Shown one piece after another: positions 26,799-34,932 of a DNA stretch of 64,000 bases. The notes under the pieces were generated by a model. The model searched no databases. It was not told the DNA's origin and saw nothing but the letters and a program-made list of their open reading frames with translations. The stretch is taken from NCBI RefSeq assembly GCF_016864235.1, contig NZ_CP045732.1, forward strand, positions 682,001-746,000, given 5' to 3'. Origin of the DNA: Legionella sp. MW5194. GTDB taxonomy: Bacteria; Pseudomonadota; Gammaproteobacteria; Legionellales; Legionellaceae. Position numbers and translations under genes: made by a program. How positions within the stretch are numbered: the first letter of the stretch is position 1; every line of letters starts with the position of its first letter.

Positions 26799-26863
26799 TA
26801 AGTGCTTGATTTTAAATGGCGCGCTCGGAGGGACTCGAACCCCCGACACCTTGGTTCGAAGCC
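26799..26863 (-). repeat. attP: attP-like site of ICE-B (tRNA-Arg 3' half plus 18 bp)
   Basis: The 65 bp are identical to 2791-2855 but on the opposite strand. The tRNA-derived part is 26817-26863. One side faces the integrase (25.5 kb); the other side (26864 onward) resembles the ICE-A terminal arm. Both sides are therefore element sequence, as in the attP of an excised circle, not an attL or attR with chromosome on one side. Confidence 0.75.
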
Positions 26864-27145
26864 TGATACTCAATAATAGAAAACATTATAAATCAACAAC
26901 TTACGATGCATCAAATCATCGAATTACTGCCTAGAACTGCCACAAATACACTACAAACGGTCACTGTTACGGCACGATTTCGTCACTGTTGTGTCAGGCA
27001 GCGCTAGGCAGTCCCAATCAATATTTCCCTGTGCGACATACAGCCACATTAGAGTCCTATTGTTGATTATTAGTATTTTGATTAGACTGACTCTGAATGG
27101 TATAATCTCTTATTACCTGAGTTAATAAAAATACAAAACGCGTAT
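26864..27145. other. ICE-B terminal arm with repeats
   Basis: Non-coding. It has GCATCG-type and GTGAC-type repeats shared with the ICE-A arm at 2640-2790, and a spaced inverted repeat ACTGCCTAG (near 26935) / CTAGGCAGT (near 27005). These may be arm-type integrase or excisionase sites. The abiF-region promoter follows. Confidence 0.5.
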
Positions 27146-27173
27146 TTGAATTTGAGAGTGGTTGCGCTATAAT
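27146..27173 (+). promoter_or_regulatory. sigma-70 promoter for the small RNA/abi locus
   Basis: TTGAAT (27146-27151) and TATAAT (27168-27173) are separated by 16 bp. The next good transcript start would be around 27180, just before a hairpin and T-tract. Confidence 0.65.
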
Positions 27174-27179
27174 ATAATT

Positions 27180-27232
27180 AACCATGCCCGTCACGCCTCT
27201 CAATGATGCGCACCACGACGGGTTATTTTTTT
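27180..27232 (+). ncRNA. candidate abiF-type small RNA / antitoxin RNA
   Basis: A stem CCCGTC (27187-27192) / GACGGG (27217-27222), with smaller pairings in the loop, is followed by TTATTTTTTT up to the abi start codon. With the promoter at 27146 this would give a terminated RNA of about 50 nt. A conserved structured RNA upstream of abiF/Abi_2 genes is known (the abiF RNA motif), and related systems act as RNA-protein toxin-antitoxin pairs. I judge this by position and structure only; it was not matched to the covariance model. Confidence 0.5.
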
Positions 27233-28156
27233 ATGGCTGAAAAGAGTTATACGAAACCTGCACTTACTGTTAGTCAACAGCTGGAGTTTTTATTTTCTCA
27301 GGGTTTGCAGATTGAGGATCAAAAACTAGCTATTCGTGCATTGGAAACAGTAAGTTATTATCGCTTATCATCCTATCTTTTGCCTTTTAAGCAATCCCAC
27401 AATGCAAAGAACCCTCGCCAGTTTAAAGAAAACGCTACATTTGAACAAGTTTGGCAGCTTTATCAATTTGACAGAGAGCTAAGGTTACTTGTTGCTGATG
27501 CAATTGAAAAAATAGAGGTGGCATTTCGAGCGGCATTAACCAATGTGACAAGTATCCGATTTAATCCTTTTTGGTATGTAGAACGAAATTATTTTAAGGC
27601 TAAAGCTGGTGCAAATAGAGAAAGAGATTTTTTTGATGATTATCTAAAAACAATTAAAACGATTAGTACCAATAAGCAGGAACTATTTATTCAACATTAT
27701 CATAAGAATTATGATAAACCATATTTTCCACCAATTTGGATGATGGTTGAGGCACTCTCCTTTGGTGTCTGTTCTAAGATGTTTAATAATATCCAGTCGA
27801 AAGATGTGCGTAATGAGATTGCTTCTTTTTTAGGTCAGCATACAACTGTAATTGAATCTTGGATAAAAAGTTTAACCTATACAAGGAACCTCTGTGCTCA
27901 TCATTCAAGATTATGGAATAGATGGCTTGTTATTCCTCCGCTAATACCTAAGAATGCGCCTATTAAAACCCATATTGATGGTAACTATCGTTTTCAATTA
28001 ATCGCTTTTATCATAGATCAATTATTAGAAACAATTGCACCTGAATCTAATTGGAAAATAAAGCTCTTTGAGCTATTTGAAAGAAATGAGCAGTTTTCAG
28101 GAATTGAAATGGGATTTATAAATAATTGGCGGGATGATCCAATATGGCATTGTTGA
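27233..28156 (+). CDS. Abi_2 (AbiD/AbiF-like) abortive infection protein
   Basis: This 307-residue protein is of the Abi_2 family. It shows the conserved ALETVSYYRLSSYLLPF start, FDRELRLLVADAIEKIEVAFRA at about 79-100, and the HEPN-type RNxxxH motif RNLCAHHSRLWNR (R218, N219, H223), which marks RNase activity. Such proteins stop phage growth by shutting down the cell. ATG 27233 follows directly on the T-tract of the candidate RNA. The last codons (PIWHC, GGCATTGTTGAATAAA) look like the terminal sequence of an IS, so the native C terminus may be slightly altered. Confidence 0.8.
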   Translation: MAEKSYTKPALTVSQQLEFLFSQGLQIEDQKLAIRALETVSYYRLSSYLLPFKQSHNAKNPRQFKENATFEQVWQLYQFDRELRLLVADAIEKIEVAFRAALTNVTSIRFNPFWYVERNYFKAKAGANRERDFFDDYLKTIKTISTNKQELFIQHYHKNYDKPYFPPIWMMVEALSFGVCSKMFNNIQSKDVRNEIASFLGQHTTVIESWIKSLTYTRNLCAHHSRLWNRWLVIPPLIPKNAPIKTHIDGNYRFQLIAFIIDQLLETIAPESNWKIKLFELFERNEQFSGIEMGFINNWRDDPIWHC

Positions 28157-28515
28157 ATAAATCAAAATTAGGCAACATTTCACCTAACCGAATTGGTTTT
28201 ACTTCACTTTCACAGAGACTGGCATACCCAGTGAAGTGATTCGTTTAAAGCACGCGTAGCAATCCCACATTCTGTTTTTTGCTGAGGTAATTCCCTTGCT
28301 TTCATGGCTGTCCCCATGACTTTTTTGTAACGCAAAATAGCTAACTCTATATGGCTGCGCAAACCATAATTGTTTTTCTTTTGCCATACCATATCCCCCT
28401 CGTCCTGCAAAAGGCGAATATGATCGTCGCGCTGAGTGTTCGCTTTCCAGCTAATCACTGCAACTGATGGAGGAGGAATGACGATCTTTGCATCAGGCTG
28501 TTTCGTCAGTATAGC
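28148..28515 (-). pseudogene. IS5-type transposase C-terminal remnant
   Basis: The reverse-strand frame from about 28512 to 28210 reads ILTKQPDAKIVIPPPSVAVI...QRDDHIRLLQDEG and KKNNYGLRSHIELAILRYKK, typical of the C-terminal third of DDE transposases of the IS5 group. GGCATTGTTGAATAAAT at 28145 looks like its outer inverted repeat. The 5' two thirds are missing. Confidence 0.65.
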
Positions 28516-28547
28516 CTTATTAAAAGCAAAGCTTATTAAAAGCAAAG
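28516..28547. repeat. 16-bp tandem duplication at a decay junction
   Basis: The 16-mer CTTATTAAAAGCAAAG is present twice without a gap (28516-28531, 28532-28547), exactly between the transposase remnant and the COG2865 remnant. It probably marks a deletion or slippage joint. Confidence 0.6.
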
Positions 28548-28998
28548 CTTGCTTCTTTAATTGCTTTTCCAGGAGAATTATGAAATTCAGCATTATCTAC
28601 AATAAAGCTCTCGTCTGTTCCTTGAAATCGACCCGCTTGAATCCATGCATCTGGAAATATTTTGGCTCTGTCCTTACCAAATAATATTAACCCTGAACTG
28701 TAGGTACTTTTTTGCCTTGATAATCCATTAAGATAACGACCGTTTCTAGATCTTTCTTATCGATCTTCCTAATTTTTTCGAATTGCTCTAAAGCAGCTCT
28801 GAAGTCTATCGCTTCGGAGTTCAATGCAGTTAAGGGTTGCTCATCAAAAGTTTGATTGCTGACTATGCGATTTAACTCTTTAATCATTTCTGTGTCAGCT
28901 TTTCTATTTGTGGTTCCAGCACGAATATATACTCCTTCTTCTGGTCCTGATTTTTTTATAATAATGATGTCTAGTCTAGCTTGGAAAGACACGAACAA
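28548..28998 (-). pseudogene. COG2865/AlbA_2 (Schlafen-like) ATP-binding protein, fragment
   Basis: The frame from 28998 contains GVYIRAGTTNRKADTEMIKE and runs to KVPTVQG before a stop; one missing base there joins it to LILFGKDRAKIFPDAWIQAG and RFQGTDESFIVDNAEFHNSP further on. This order (VYIRxGxTN, then a LLFGKxPxxFFP-type strand and ARFKGTD) is characteristic of COG2865 proteins. The N-terminal AlbA domain and the C terminus are lacking. A broken relic, possibly of a defence or regulatory gene. Confidence 0.6.
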
Positions 28999-29320
28999 TT
29001 AAAAGATAAATATCCCGCCATAGAATAGTATCTATTTCGGGAAAAATGTGTGGGGCAATTGATCGCTAATAAGAATGGCAACTTTTTCTCTGATGTTTTT
29101 TGTTCTAAAATAAAAACGTAGATACCAAAAAGCTTGTCCATTGAGTCAATTGGTATTTCGAGATCTCTGGATCTTCCAGTTCAACCGCTGTAAATCGACG
29201 TTCTATAAAGTCAAGAATAAAAACTTGAGGATTGAATCTTAGGGTGGTTTGTATTTGGGGCAAAATATAATTTGGATTTTCTATTAAGGAGGTGGTTTTT
29301 AAGCCACCCCTTAGAATAAT
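28999..29320 (-). other. stretch with a decayed coding remnant
   Basis: No intact gene. On the reverse strand about 29115-29290 a natural-looking frame is readable (ILPQIQTTLRFNPQVFILDF, then ERRFTAVELEDPEISKYQLT) that has no start and stops early. I could not assign it. Confidence 0.35.
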
Positions 29321-29875
29321 TTATGCTGCAGTACGTCCTTTATGGGTATCAACGACAGGGAAGTCGATGTCCGTCTTGAATGCTTCGTTGAAGTAGTTAG
29401 TGAAAGTGTTCATCGCTACATGCGCTAAAATTTCAACCATTTCTTCATCACTAAATCCAGCTTCACGGACAGTCTTGATGTCGAACTCACTCACCCCACC
29501 ACGACGTTCAATCAGTTGAGTAGCAAAATTGAGAGCCACTTGTGTTTTCTTATCAGACGATTTTCCTGAGAGGTTTTCTTTAAGTTCATCTTTATTAATC
29601 CCTGCTTTTTCTCCAAGATAGGTATGAGCGGATGCGCAGTAGTTACAGCCATTATAACCTGCTGAGACCAATGCGATTTGTTCGCGTAGTTTAGGGTTAA
29701 GAGCACCTTTGCTAAGAGAGGTCATAATCCCAATGTAGGCTTCCAGTGCCGCTGGTGAGTTGGCAAATGTGCTGAATAGATTTAATTCAGTGCCCATAGC
29801 TTTTTTTGTGCCTTCGAGTAGCTCTTTAGCTTTGCCTTGTGCGTTAGCGATAGAGATTTTTTTAATACGTTGCAC
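29321..29875 (-). CDS. AhpD-like carboxymuconolactone decarboxylase-family protein
   Basis: This 184-residue all-helical protein has the AhpD-type motif GCNYCASAH (C77, C80, H84), which in alkylhydroperoxidase D gives a thiol redox centre that reduces peroxides. FNLFSTF-like N-terminal and MVEILAHVAMNTFTNYFNEAF C-terminal helices fit the family. It is divergent from an exported MsrB gene, and the 170-bp gap holds a tandem repeat, suggesting shared control by oxidative stress. Cytosolic. Confidence 0.85.
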   Translation of the reverse strand: MQRIKKISIANAQGKAKELLEGTKKAMGTELNLFSTFANSPAALEAYIGIMTSLSKGALNPKLREQIALVSAGYNGCNYCASAHTYLGEKAGINKDELKENLSGKSSDKKTQVALNFATQLIERRGGVSEFDIKTVREAGFSDEEMVEILAHVAMNTFTNYFNEAFKTDIDFPVVDTHKGRTAA

Positions 29876-29974
29876 GATACCTCTCCTTATTTTTGGATAG
29901 ATTGGAATACGACAGTATCCTCTTGCCCTTTATATTTGTAGCAGACCATATAACTTACGTCAAGGAAATTGACA

Positions 29975-30004
29975 GTTGTTCGGAATTCTGTTGTTCGGAA
30001 TTCT
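29975..30004. repeat. tandem 15-bp repeat between ahpD-like and msrB
   Basis: GTTGTTCGGAATTCT occurs twice head to tail (29975-29989 and 29990-30004), with the GAATTC core repeated 15 bp apart, in the divergent intergenic region. Such spacing could serve a dimeric regulator; a TTGACA box lies at 29969-29974. Confidence 0.5.
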
Positions 30005-30046
30005 GACTATACTTAAGAATAGAGCATTAATCAGTGAGAAACCACC

Positions 30047-30568
30047 ATGAAGAGTATTATCAAAGGTTTGTTATTTTTTTTCATGAGTGTTGCCTCTTTG
30101 ACAGCCTATGCAGAACAAGCCTATAAACGACCTTCAGATGCTGTCATCAAACAAAAATTATCAACAATTCAATATAATGTTACTCAACAACAGGGTACAG
30201 AATCCCCGTTTAATAATGCTTATTGGAATAATGAAGAGCAAGGTATTTATGTTGATGTTGTTACCGGTGAACCATTATTTATTTCGCTCGATAAATATGA
30301 CTCTAAGACTGGCTGGCCGAGTTTTACCAAACCGCTAGAACCTGGAAACATAATATATAAAGATGATAGCAGCATGTTTACTAGTCGGACTGAAGTGATT
30401 TCCAAACATGGAAAATCACATTTGGGGCATGTTTTTGGTGACGGCCCTCCGCCCACCAATAAACGTTTTTGCATGAATTCTGCGGCGCTGGAATTTATTC
30501 CAGTCAAGGATCTGCAGAAAAGAGGTTATGGTAAGTATTTGCCACTATTCAAAAATGCAGGAAAATAA
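30047..30568 (+). CDS. msrB: exported methionine-R-sulfoxide reductase MsrB
   Basis: This 173-residue protein has a signal peptide (IIKGLLFFFMSVASLTAYA) and an MsrB domain: [44 protein letters not shown] and RFCMNSAALEF with the catalytic C142. The zinc-binding CxxC pairs are absent, so it is a zinc-free form. It reduces R-methionine sulfoxide in periplasmic proteins. It is a paralogue of the MsrB at 39830. Confidence 0.92.
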   Translation: MKSIIKGLLFFFMSVASLTAYAEQAYKRPSDAVIKQKLSTIQYNVTQQQGTESPFNNAYWNNEEQGIYVDVVTGEPLFISLDKYDSKTGWPSFTKPLEPGNIIYKDDSSMFTSRTEVISKHGKSHLGHVFGDGPPPTNKRFCMNSAALEFIPVKDLQKRGYGKYLPLFKNAGK

Positions 30569-30725
30569 CGTGAAGTAATATGCCATGTTTATGGCTCACA
30601 ACAAGATTTGCCTTTGATAAACAGAGCTTAGGCAGTTGAGTGGTTTTGCCTGGTTTTTGCAATTTATCAATTAATCAGCTACCTTTAAGCTGGATAATAT
30701 TATCAACAGGGAGCTTAAACCTGAC

Positions 30726-31075
30726 ATGAAGTTTTATCTTCATCCATCTTGTCATTTATTATCAATGCATTGGAACAGTTTTGACCTCATTAAAGCATCA
30801 AGAGATGGTTACAAGCATCCTCCTCGTCCTAAAAAAATGGCTCATTCACAATCTTTAGTCATTTGGCGCCGCCAACTTCAAATAAGATATTATCTAATGG
30901 ATAAGTTAGAGCAAAATATGTTAAGCCAATCCAAAACAAGGCTTCTTTCATAGAAATTTGTGAACAATTAAGCTATGAAATGAAGGATGAGAAAGCGGCA
31001 AGCTATTTGGTAAAAAAATTGTATGTTTGGCTTGAGGAACAATTGTTTGTCCATCAATTGAATCCTTTTGTCTAA
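30726..31075 (+). pseudogene. frameshifted small orphan gene
   Basis: The frame from ATG 30726 (MKFYLHPSCHLLSMHWNSFD...) continues past about 30920 only if the frame changes; the other frame then reads KPIQNKASFIEICEQLSYEM and ends LFVHQLNPFV at 31075. The joined product is about 115 residues. Both parts have natural composition. The function is unknown. Confidence 0.4.
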
Positions 31076-31125
31076 AACACTATTATGCCTCGTTTCTAGT
31101 CATTCATTAAAATCATTGGTTTTTT

Positions 31126-31431
31126 CTATCTGTATTTCTTTTTCTTAATGGAGGTAATAAGTAAATTATTTGCTCTAAAAGTAAAAAAGGACCATACTCA
31201 ATCGGACAGCACAGAGAATTTATTTCGTGCTCCTACAAGGAAGGATACATGGACAACTCCTCAAAACCACCAGGCAAGCGCTCCATAAAAGCTGAAATGA
31301 TTTAATTCAACTATTGATGCTTTTCTAATAATGGTCGCCAGGCTGCCTAAATGTGTGTAATTAAAAGTAGCATTGGATGGTTTATTATAAACAAGAGCCG
31401 CAATTTTTTTGGCAACAAAAGCGCCGCTTTG
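31126..31431 (-). pseudogene. ndh: C-terminal remnant of type II NADH dehydrogenase (ndh)
   Basis: Read on the reverse strand: QSGAFVAKKIAALVYNKPSN, then FNYTHLGSLATIIRKASIVE and FSFYGALAWWF, followed by TGA, GVVHVSFLVGARNKFSVLSD, a second TGA and VWSFFTFRANN. This is the C-terminal membrane-associated part of NDH-II, where both TGA positions normally hold tryptophan TGG. The first 300 or so residues are missing. A relic of respiratory cargo. Confidence 0.7.
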
Positions 31432-31526
31432 TTATGCGGCAGGTGCAAGTCCAGGGAAAGATTTTCCGTACCACTTCAATGTAAAAAGATTTAAATATGG
31501 TTAACAATTTTATAAGGATAGCAGCG

Positions 31527-31985
31527 ATGAAAAAAATTAAATCATTGTATATACCGCAATTAATATTTATTTTTATGATGCCAGTTCTTGCCTGGGCTTC
31601 AGATATTTCCTACAGTTTGGTGGGTATTCAGGGGTATGATCCTGTGTCTTATTTTCAACAAGGTGGGCCTGTACGTGGTAGCGGAAACTACACGGGATAT
31701 TATGAAGGTGTGAGTTATATTTTTTCTAATCAAGAGAACAAAAAAACATTTCTTGCAAATCCTGAAAAATATCTTCCCGCTTATGGAGGATATTGCGCGT
31801 ATGGCGTATCCGTTGGGAGCAAAATAGTGAGTGATCCTTTAGCTTGGAGAATTGTGGATGGAACACTCTATCTAAATTTAAACAGCAAAACACAAGATGT
31901 TTGGGCAAAAAATATACCTGGCAACATAAAGAAGGCAAATATTAATTGGCCAAAAATTAAAGGCATCGACCCTAAAGACTTATAA
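31527..31985 (+). CDS. exported YHS-domain protein
   Basis: This 152-residue protein has a signal peptide (LYIPQLIFIFMMPVLAWA) and a YHS domain (GIQGYDPVSYFQQGGPVRGS, YFxNxEN-like ISFSNQENKKTF pattern, LPAYGGYCAYGVSVG). YHS proteins of this type are small periplasmic proteins found with metal-stress and redox genes; the YGGYCAYG segment carries the conserved cysteine. ATG 31527 after AAGGATAGCAGCG is preferred to 31497. Confidence 0.8.
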   Translation: MKKIKSLYIPQLIFIFMMPVLAWASDISYSLVGIQGYDPVSYFQQGGPVRGSGNYTGYYEGVSYIFSNQENKKTFLANPEKYLPAYGGYCAYGVSVGSKIVSDPLAWRIVDGTLYLNLNSKTQDVWAKNIPGNIKKANINWPKIKGIDPKDL

Positions 31986-32356
31986 TAAGTTGCACTGTTT
32001 TAATATAATTCTCCTTCCCACTTAGTTTGCATCCGGATTTGTTTTGCGGTTCGAATTAAGAAGTTTGGAAGGGGAAATGATGTAATGAGTATGTATTCAT
32101 TAAGTAAAGATTCGGGAAATTGTGGTGATTAATACAGACTCTATAGCCTTTAAACAGACTACCGTCAGCGGTAAGCCAGTAATCGTGGCTGGGAAAGCCT
32201 TGACATCTTTTAATATTCACCTAAACTTTTCATTAAAACGTTGAGCTTAATATATCGATAATATCATGTTCATTAGCTGAAGAAGGAATATGAAAGAAAA
32301 AAAGGAGTAAAACAAGTAAATACCTAAGTAATTTAGTTTTAATTCTTGCTCTCTCC
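31986..32356. other. stretch without a secure gene
   Basis: I see no intact gene. A few short open frames could be remnants. The 3' part may contain the true 5' end of the following gene, whose start is unclear. Confidence 0.35.
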
Positions 32357-32779
32357 ATGATGGTTAGCTCAGCTGTGATTTCATATTTCTTTATCAGACA
32401 AAATGAGCTGCTTATATCTTCTTTGAAAATGCAAGCGCAGAACAAACAAATTCTCATTAAAGATGTATGGAACAATATAGTAAAAAAAGAAACCAGAGCT
32501 GATATCGCGATACTTCTGTCTGTTTTACCTGTAAAAGATGAGGTCGAAGTTCAGGCCATTAAAAAAGACTATTTGAGAGACTTTTCTGAGTTAACAGGAA
32601 CATCAAGTACAGCGGATATTGTCAAAGAGGTTAAAAAGGAAATTGAGCGTTATGGTGAATATATTGATAATTTATATCTTGATCAAGTGACTATTCAAAA
32701 TAAAGCAACTGCAATCGAAGGTAGTAATAAATTGTATTCTGAAATAGCGTTTTTCTACAAATATTTAGCGTTGTATTGA
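32357..32779 (+). CDS. small membrane-anchored orphan protein
   Basis: This 140-residue protein has one N-terminal membrane segment (VSSAVISYFFI...) and a long charged, probably coiled-coil domain (VKEVKKEIERYGEYIDNLYL). There is no clear ribosome binding site at 32357; a TTG a few codons upstream is possible. It does not match a family I recognise. It precedes the bufferin operon but is separated from it by its own promoter region. Confidence 0.5.
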   Translation: MMVSSAVISYFFIRQNELLISSLKMQAQNKQILIKDVWNNIVKKETRADIAILLSVLPVKDEVEVQAIKKDYLRDFSELTGTSSTADIVKEVKKEIERYGEYIDNLYLDQVTIQNKATAIEGSNKLYSEIAFFYKYLALY

Positions 32780-32856
32780 TTATTTTAAGGAAGGATTTTA
32801 CAGAATAATAATAGTCTCAACGATGGATCTTAATCCCAAGTTACTCCTTAACACGA

Positions 32857-32906
32857 AAGTTTATAAACTTGTTTAACCTTGACAGCGAATTGATCGGTGC
32901 TATATT
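32857..32906 (+). promoter_or_regulatory. promoter and palindrome upstream of the bufferin operon
   Basis: TTGACA (32879-32884) and TATATT (32901-32906) lie 16 bp apart, close to the sigma-70 consensus. A perfect 14-bp palindrome AAGTTTATAAACTT (32857-32870) lies just upstream and may bind a regulator. Confidence 0.6.
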
Positions 32907-32997
32907 TAAAAGATAACATATCGGATAGTCCTGAAATAATATGATTGTTTTCCAATACCATGTTATGTAACTGTTATATTAATCAAGGGGCATTAAA

Positions 32998-33291
32998 ATG
33001 ATAAAAAACGGAATTTTTACAGCAGTTGCAGCAGCGATAACTTTAACAACTAGTGTTGCATTTGCTGAAGGTGAAATGGAGAAATGTAGCGTTGTTAAAG
33101 ATGGCAAGGGATTAATTAAGGAAAACAAAGCAGATTGCAAAGGTTCTTCCCACTCCTGTGCTGGACAAAATAAAGCAGGTGATTCTGAATCGTGGATCTT
33201 AGTACCAAAAGGTCAATGTGATAAAATAAATGCGGGTGATTTTAGCGCTGTTGGGCAAGACATTAAAGATAAAATCGAAGTTTCAAATTAA
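32998..33291 (+). CDS. bufA: bufferin-type precursor (DUF2282)
   Basis: This 97-residue protein has an N-terminal signal peptide (FTAVAAAITLTTSVAFA) and four cysteines (C30, C47, C54, C74) in the pattern EKCSVVKDGKGL, ADCKGSSHSCAGQ, KGQCDKINAGD typical of DUF2282. Bufferins are ribosomally made, cysteine-modified metal (copper) binding peptides matured by DUF692 enzymes. The signal peptide would send the modified product to the periplasm. ATG 32998 follows AAGGGGC. It is the first gene of a four-gene operon. Confidence 0.8.
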   Translation: MIKNGIFTAVAAAITLTTSVAFAEGEMEKCSVVKDGKGLIKENKADCKGSSHSCAGQNKAGDSESWILVPKGQCDKINAGDFSAVGQDIKDKIEVSN

Positions 33292-33305
33292 TCGATTCGT
33301 ATATT

Positions 33306-34160
33306 ATGACTTTGAACCCGCTAATAGGTATTGGACTTCGGTACCCTCATTACACACAAGTTCTAGAGGAGCGACCTTCGATTGGCTGGTTTGAAGTTCA
33401 TAGCGAAAATTTCTTCTCCAACGGCGGAAATGAGATAAAAGCTCTTTTAAATATTTCCGAATATTATCCGATAAGCCTTCATGGTGTTGGGCTATCTTTG
33501 GGTTCATCCGATGGTATCTCCAAAGTCCATTTGGATCGCCTATCGAATCTTGTTCATCAGGTGCAGCCTAAATTTGTTTCTGAGCATCTTTCATGGGGAC
33601 ATGTTGGTGGCATACACATGCCTGATTTACTTCCAGTGCCTTATACAGAAGAAAGTTTTAACACCTTTAAGCGCAGTATATCGATAGCACAGGATTTTTT
33701 AAAACGAGAAATTCTTATTGAGAACCCATCTTCCTATATAGAATATAAGTCATCCAGGCTCCATGAATCCTATTTTTTGGTGGAGCTTTGCAATCAAACA
33801 GGTGCCAAGATTCTGCTCGATGTGAATAACCTATTCATCTCATCCTGGAATCACGGATGGAATACCAAAGAGTACATTGATTCTATTCCATTTAATTTAG
33901 TAAAAGAAATTCATATTGCTGGTCATTCCATAAAAGAATTGTCAAACGATAGTACTCTGCGTATAGATACTCACAATAATTATGTGTGTGATGAGGTGTG
34001 GGCTCTATACGATTATACTGTTCAAAGATTTGGCCCTATACCAACTTTACTTGAATGGGATGCAGACATCCCTTCTCTCAATGTTTTAATTGAGGAAGCT
34101 TCAAAATGCGAGTCATACCTCTCGTCTTACAAAGTCAATAGGGGGGTAGCAAATGCATGA
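33306..34160 (+). CDS. bufB: DUF692/MNIO multinuclear iron oxidase
   Basis: This 284-residue TIM-barrel protein has MNIO family landmarks: GIGLRYPHYTQVLE, WFEVHSENFF, SLHGVGLSLGS, VSEHLSWGHVGG, IENPSSYIEY, LLDVNNLFISSWNHGW, IHIAGHSIKE and IDTHNNYVCDEVW, which supply His/Asp/Glu iron ligands. Enzymes of this family oxidise cysteines in the partner precursor (thiooxazole formation in bufferins). It is 14 bp downstream of the precursor and overlaps the next gene by 8 bp. Confidence 0.88.
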   Translation: MTLNPLIGIGLRYPHYTQVLEERPSIGWFEVHSENFFSNGGNEIKALLNISEYYPISLHGVGLSLGSSDGISKVHLDRLSNLVHQVQPKFVSEHLSWGHVGGIHMPDLLPVPYTEESFNTFKRSISIAQDFLKREILIENPSSYIEYKSSRLHESYFLVELCNQTGAKILLDVNNLFISSWNHGWNTKEYIDSIPFNLVKEIHIAGHSIKELSNDSTLRIDTHNNYVCDEVWALYDYTVQRFGPIPTLLEWDADIPSLNVLIEEASKCESYLSSYKVNRGVANA

Positions 34161-34932
34161 ATTACTTAAATTACAAGAGTCCTTTTATCGAAATATCTTT
34201 AAAAAAGACGTTGATTTAAGTTTTATAAGCTCGGATTTCTCCCAAGAACGGCTAGATGTTTATCGTCAGACTATTTTTGAAAATATGATCAATGCTTTGA
34301 GGATTACTTATCCAGGCGTTTGGAAATTAATCGGCAATGAGTGTGCCAATAGTGTTGCCTATACTTATTGCAAAAAGGATAAGTACTTACCAAAGACAGG
34401 CTGGCTTGATGATTTTGGTGGAGATTTCCCTGACTTTCTTTCCACATTACAGCAACTGTCTGAGTTGCCCTATTTAAGTGATTATGCCCACTATGAATGG
34501 CTCAAACATTTGGCGTATGGGGCTGTAGACTCTAAGTCCATTTCCCCTCAAGATTTAATGACCATCCCCGAAGAGGAAATAGATCATATCAAACTGAATT
34601 TTTGTCCTTCAGTTTGTATTTTTCAGTCCAAATACCCGTTGTTTGATATTCATGATACCATTGAGAATTGTAGTTCAAAAGCAATTACCCTTAAGACAGA
34701 AGCAGCTTATGGTGTTATTGGCTGTAAGGAAAACGAAATACATACCTATTGGATTGCCGAAGATCAGTGGCATTTCATAAAGAAATTATTTGAAGGTGCA
34801 AAGCTTTTAGAGAGCGTCCAGTATGCACAAACAATCAATCAAAATTTTGACTTAACTTCAGCAGTTGCTTTTGTGTTACAGGAGCAGCTGGTCGACAATA
34901 TCATTAAAACCGGAGGCAATAATGCTCAATAA
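34153..34932 (+). CDS. bufC: DUF2063/HvfC-type partner protein
   Basis: This 259-residue protein has the DUF2063 N-terminal pattern: LQESFYRNIFKKDVDLSFIS, ERLDVYRQTIFENMINALRI, TYPGVWKLIG, and PDFLSTLQQLSELPYLSDYA with HYEWLKHLA. In characterised MNIO systems such partners bind the precursor and help present it to the oxidase. The ATG overlaps the upstream stop (ATGCATGA). It is followed with a 4-codon overlap by the DoxX gene. Confidence 0.85.
   Translation: MHELLKLQESFYRNIFKKDVDLSFISSDFSQERLDVYRQTIFENMINALRITYPGVWKLIGNECANSVAYTYCKKDKYLPKTGWLDDFGGDFPDFLSTLQQLSELPYLSDYAHYEWLKHLAYGAVDSKSISPQDLMTIPEEEIDHIKLNFCPSVCIFQSKYPLFDIHDTIENCSSKAITLKTEAAYGVIGCKENEIHTYWIAEDQWHFIKKLFEGAKLLESVQYAQTINQNFDLTSAVAFVLQEQLVDNIIKTGGNNAQ

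Noticed and set aside
31126-31431. UGA recoding (tryptophan or selenocysteine)
   Set aside because: The fragment lacks the N-terminal two thirds of the protein and no other gene in the window uses in-frame TGA.
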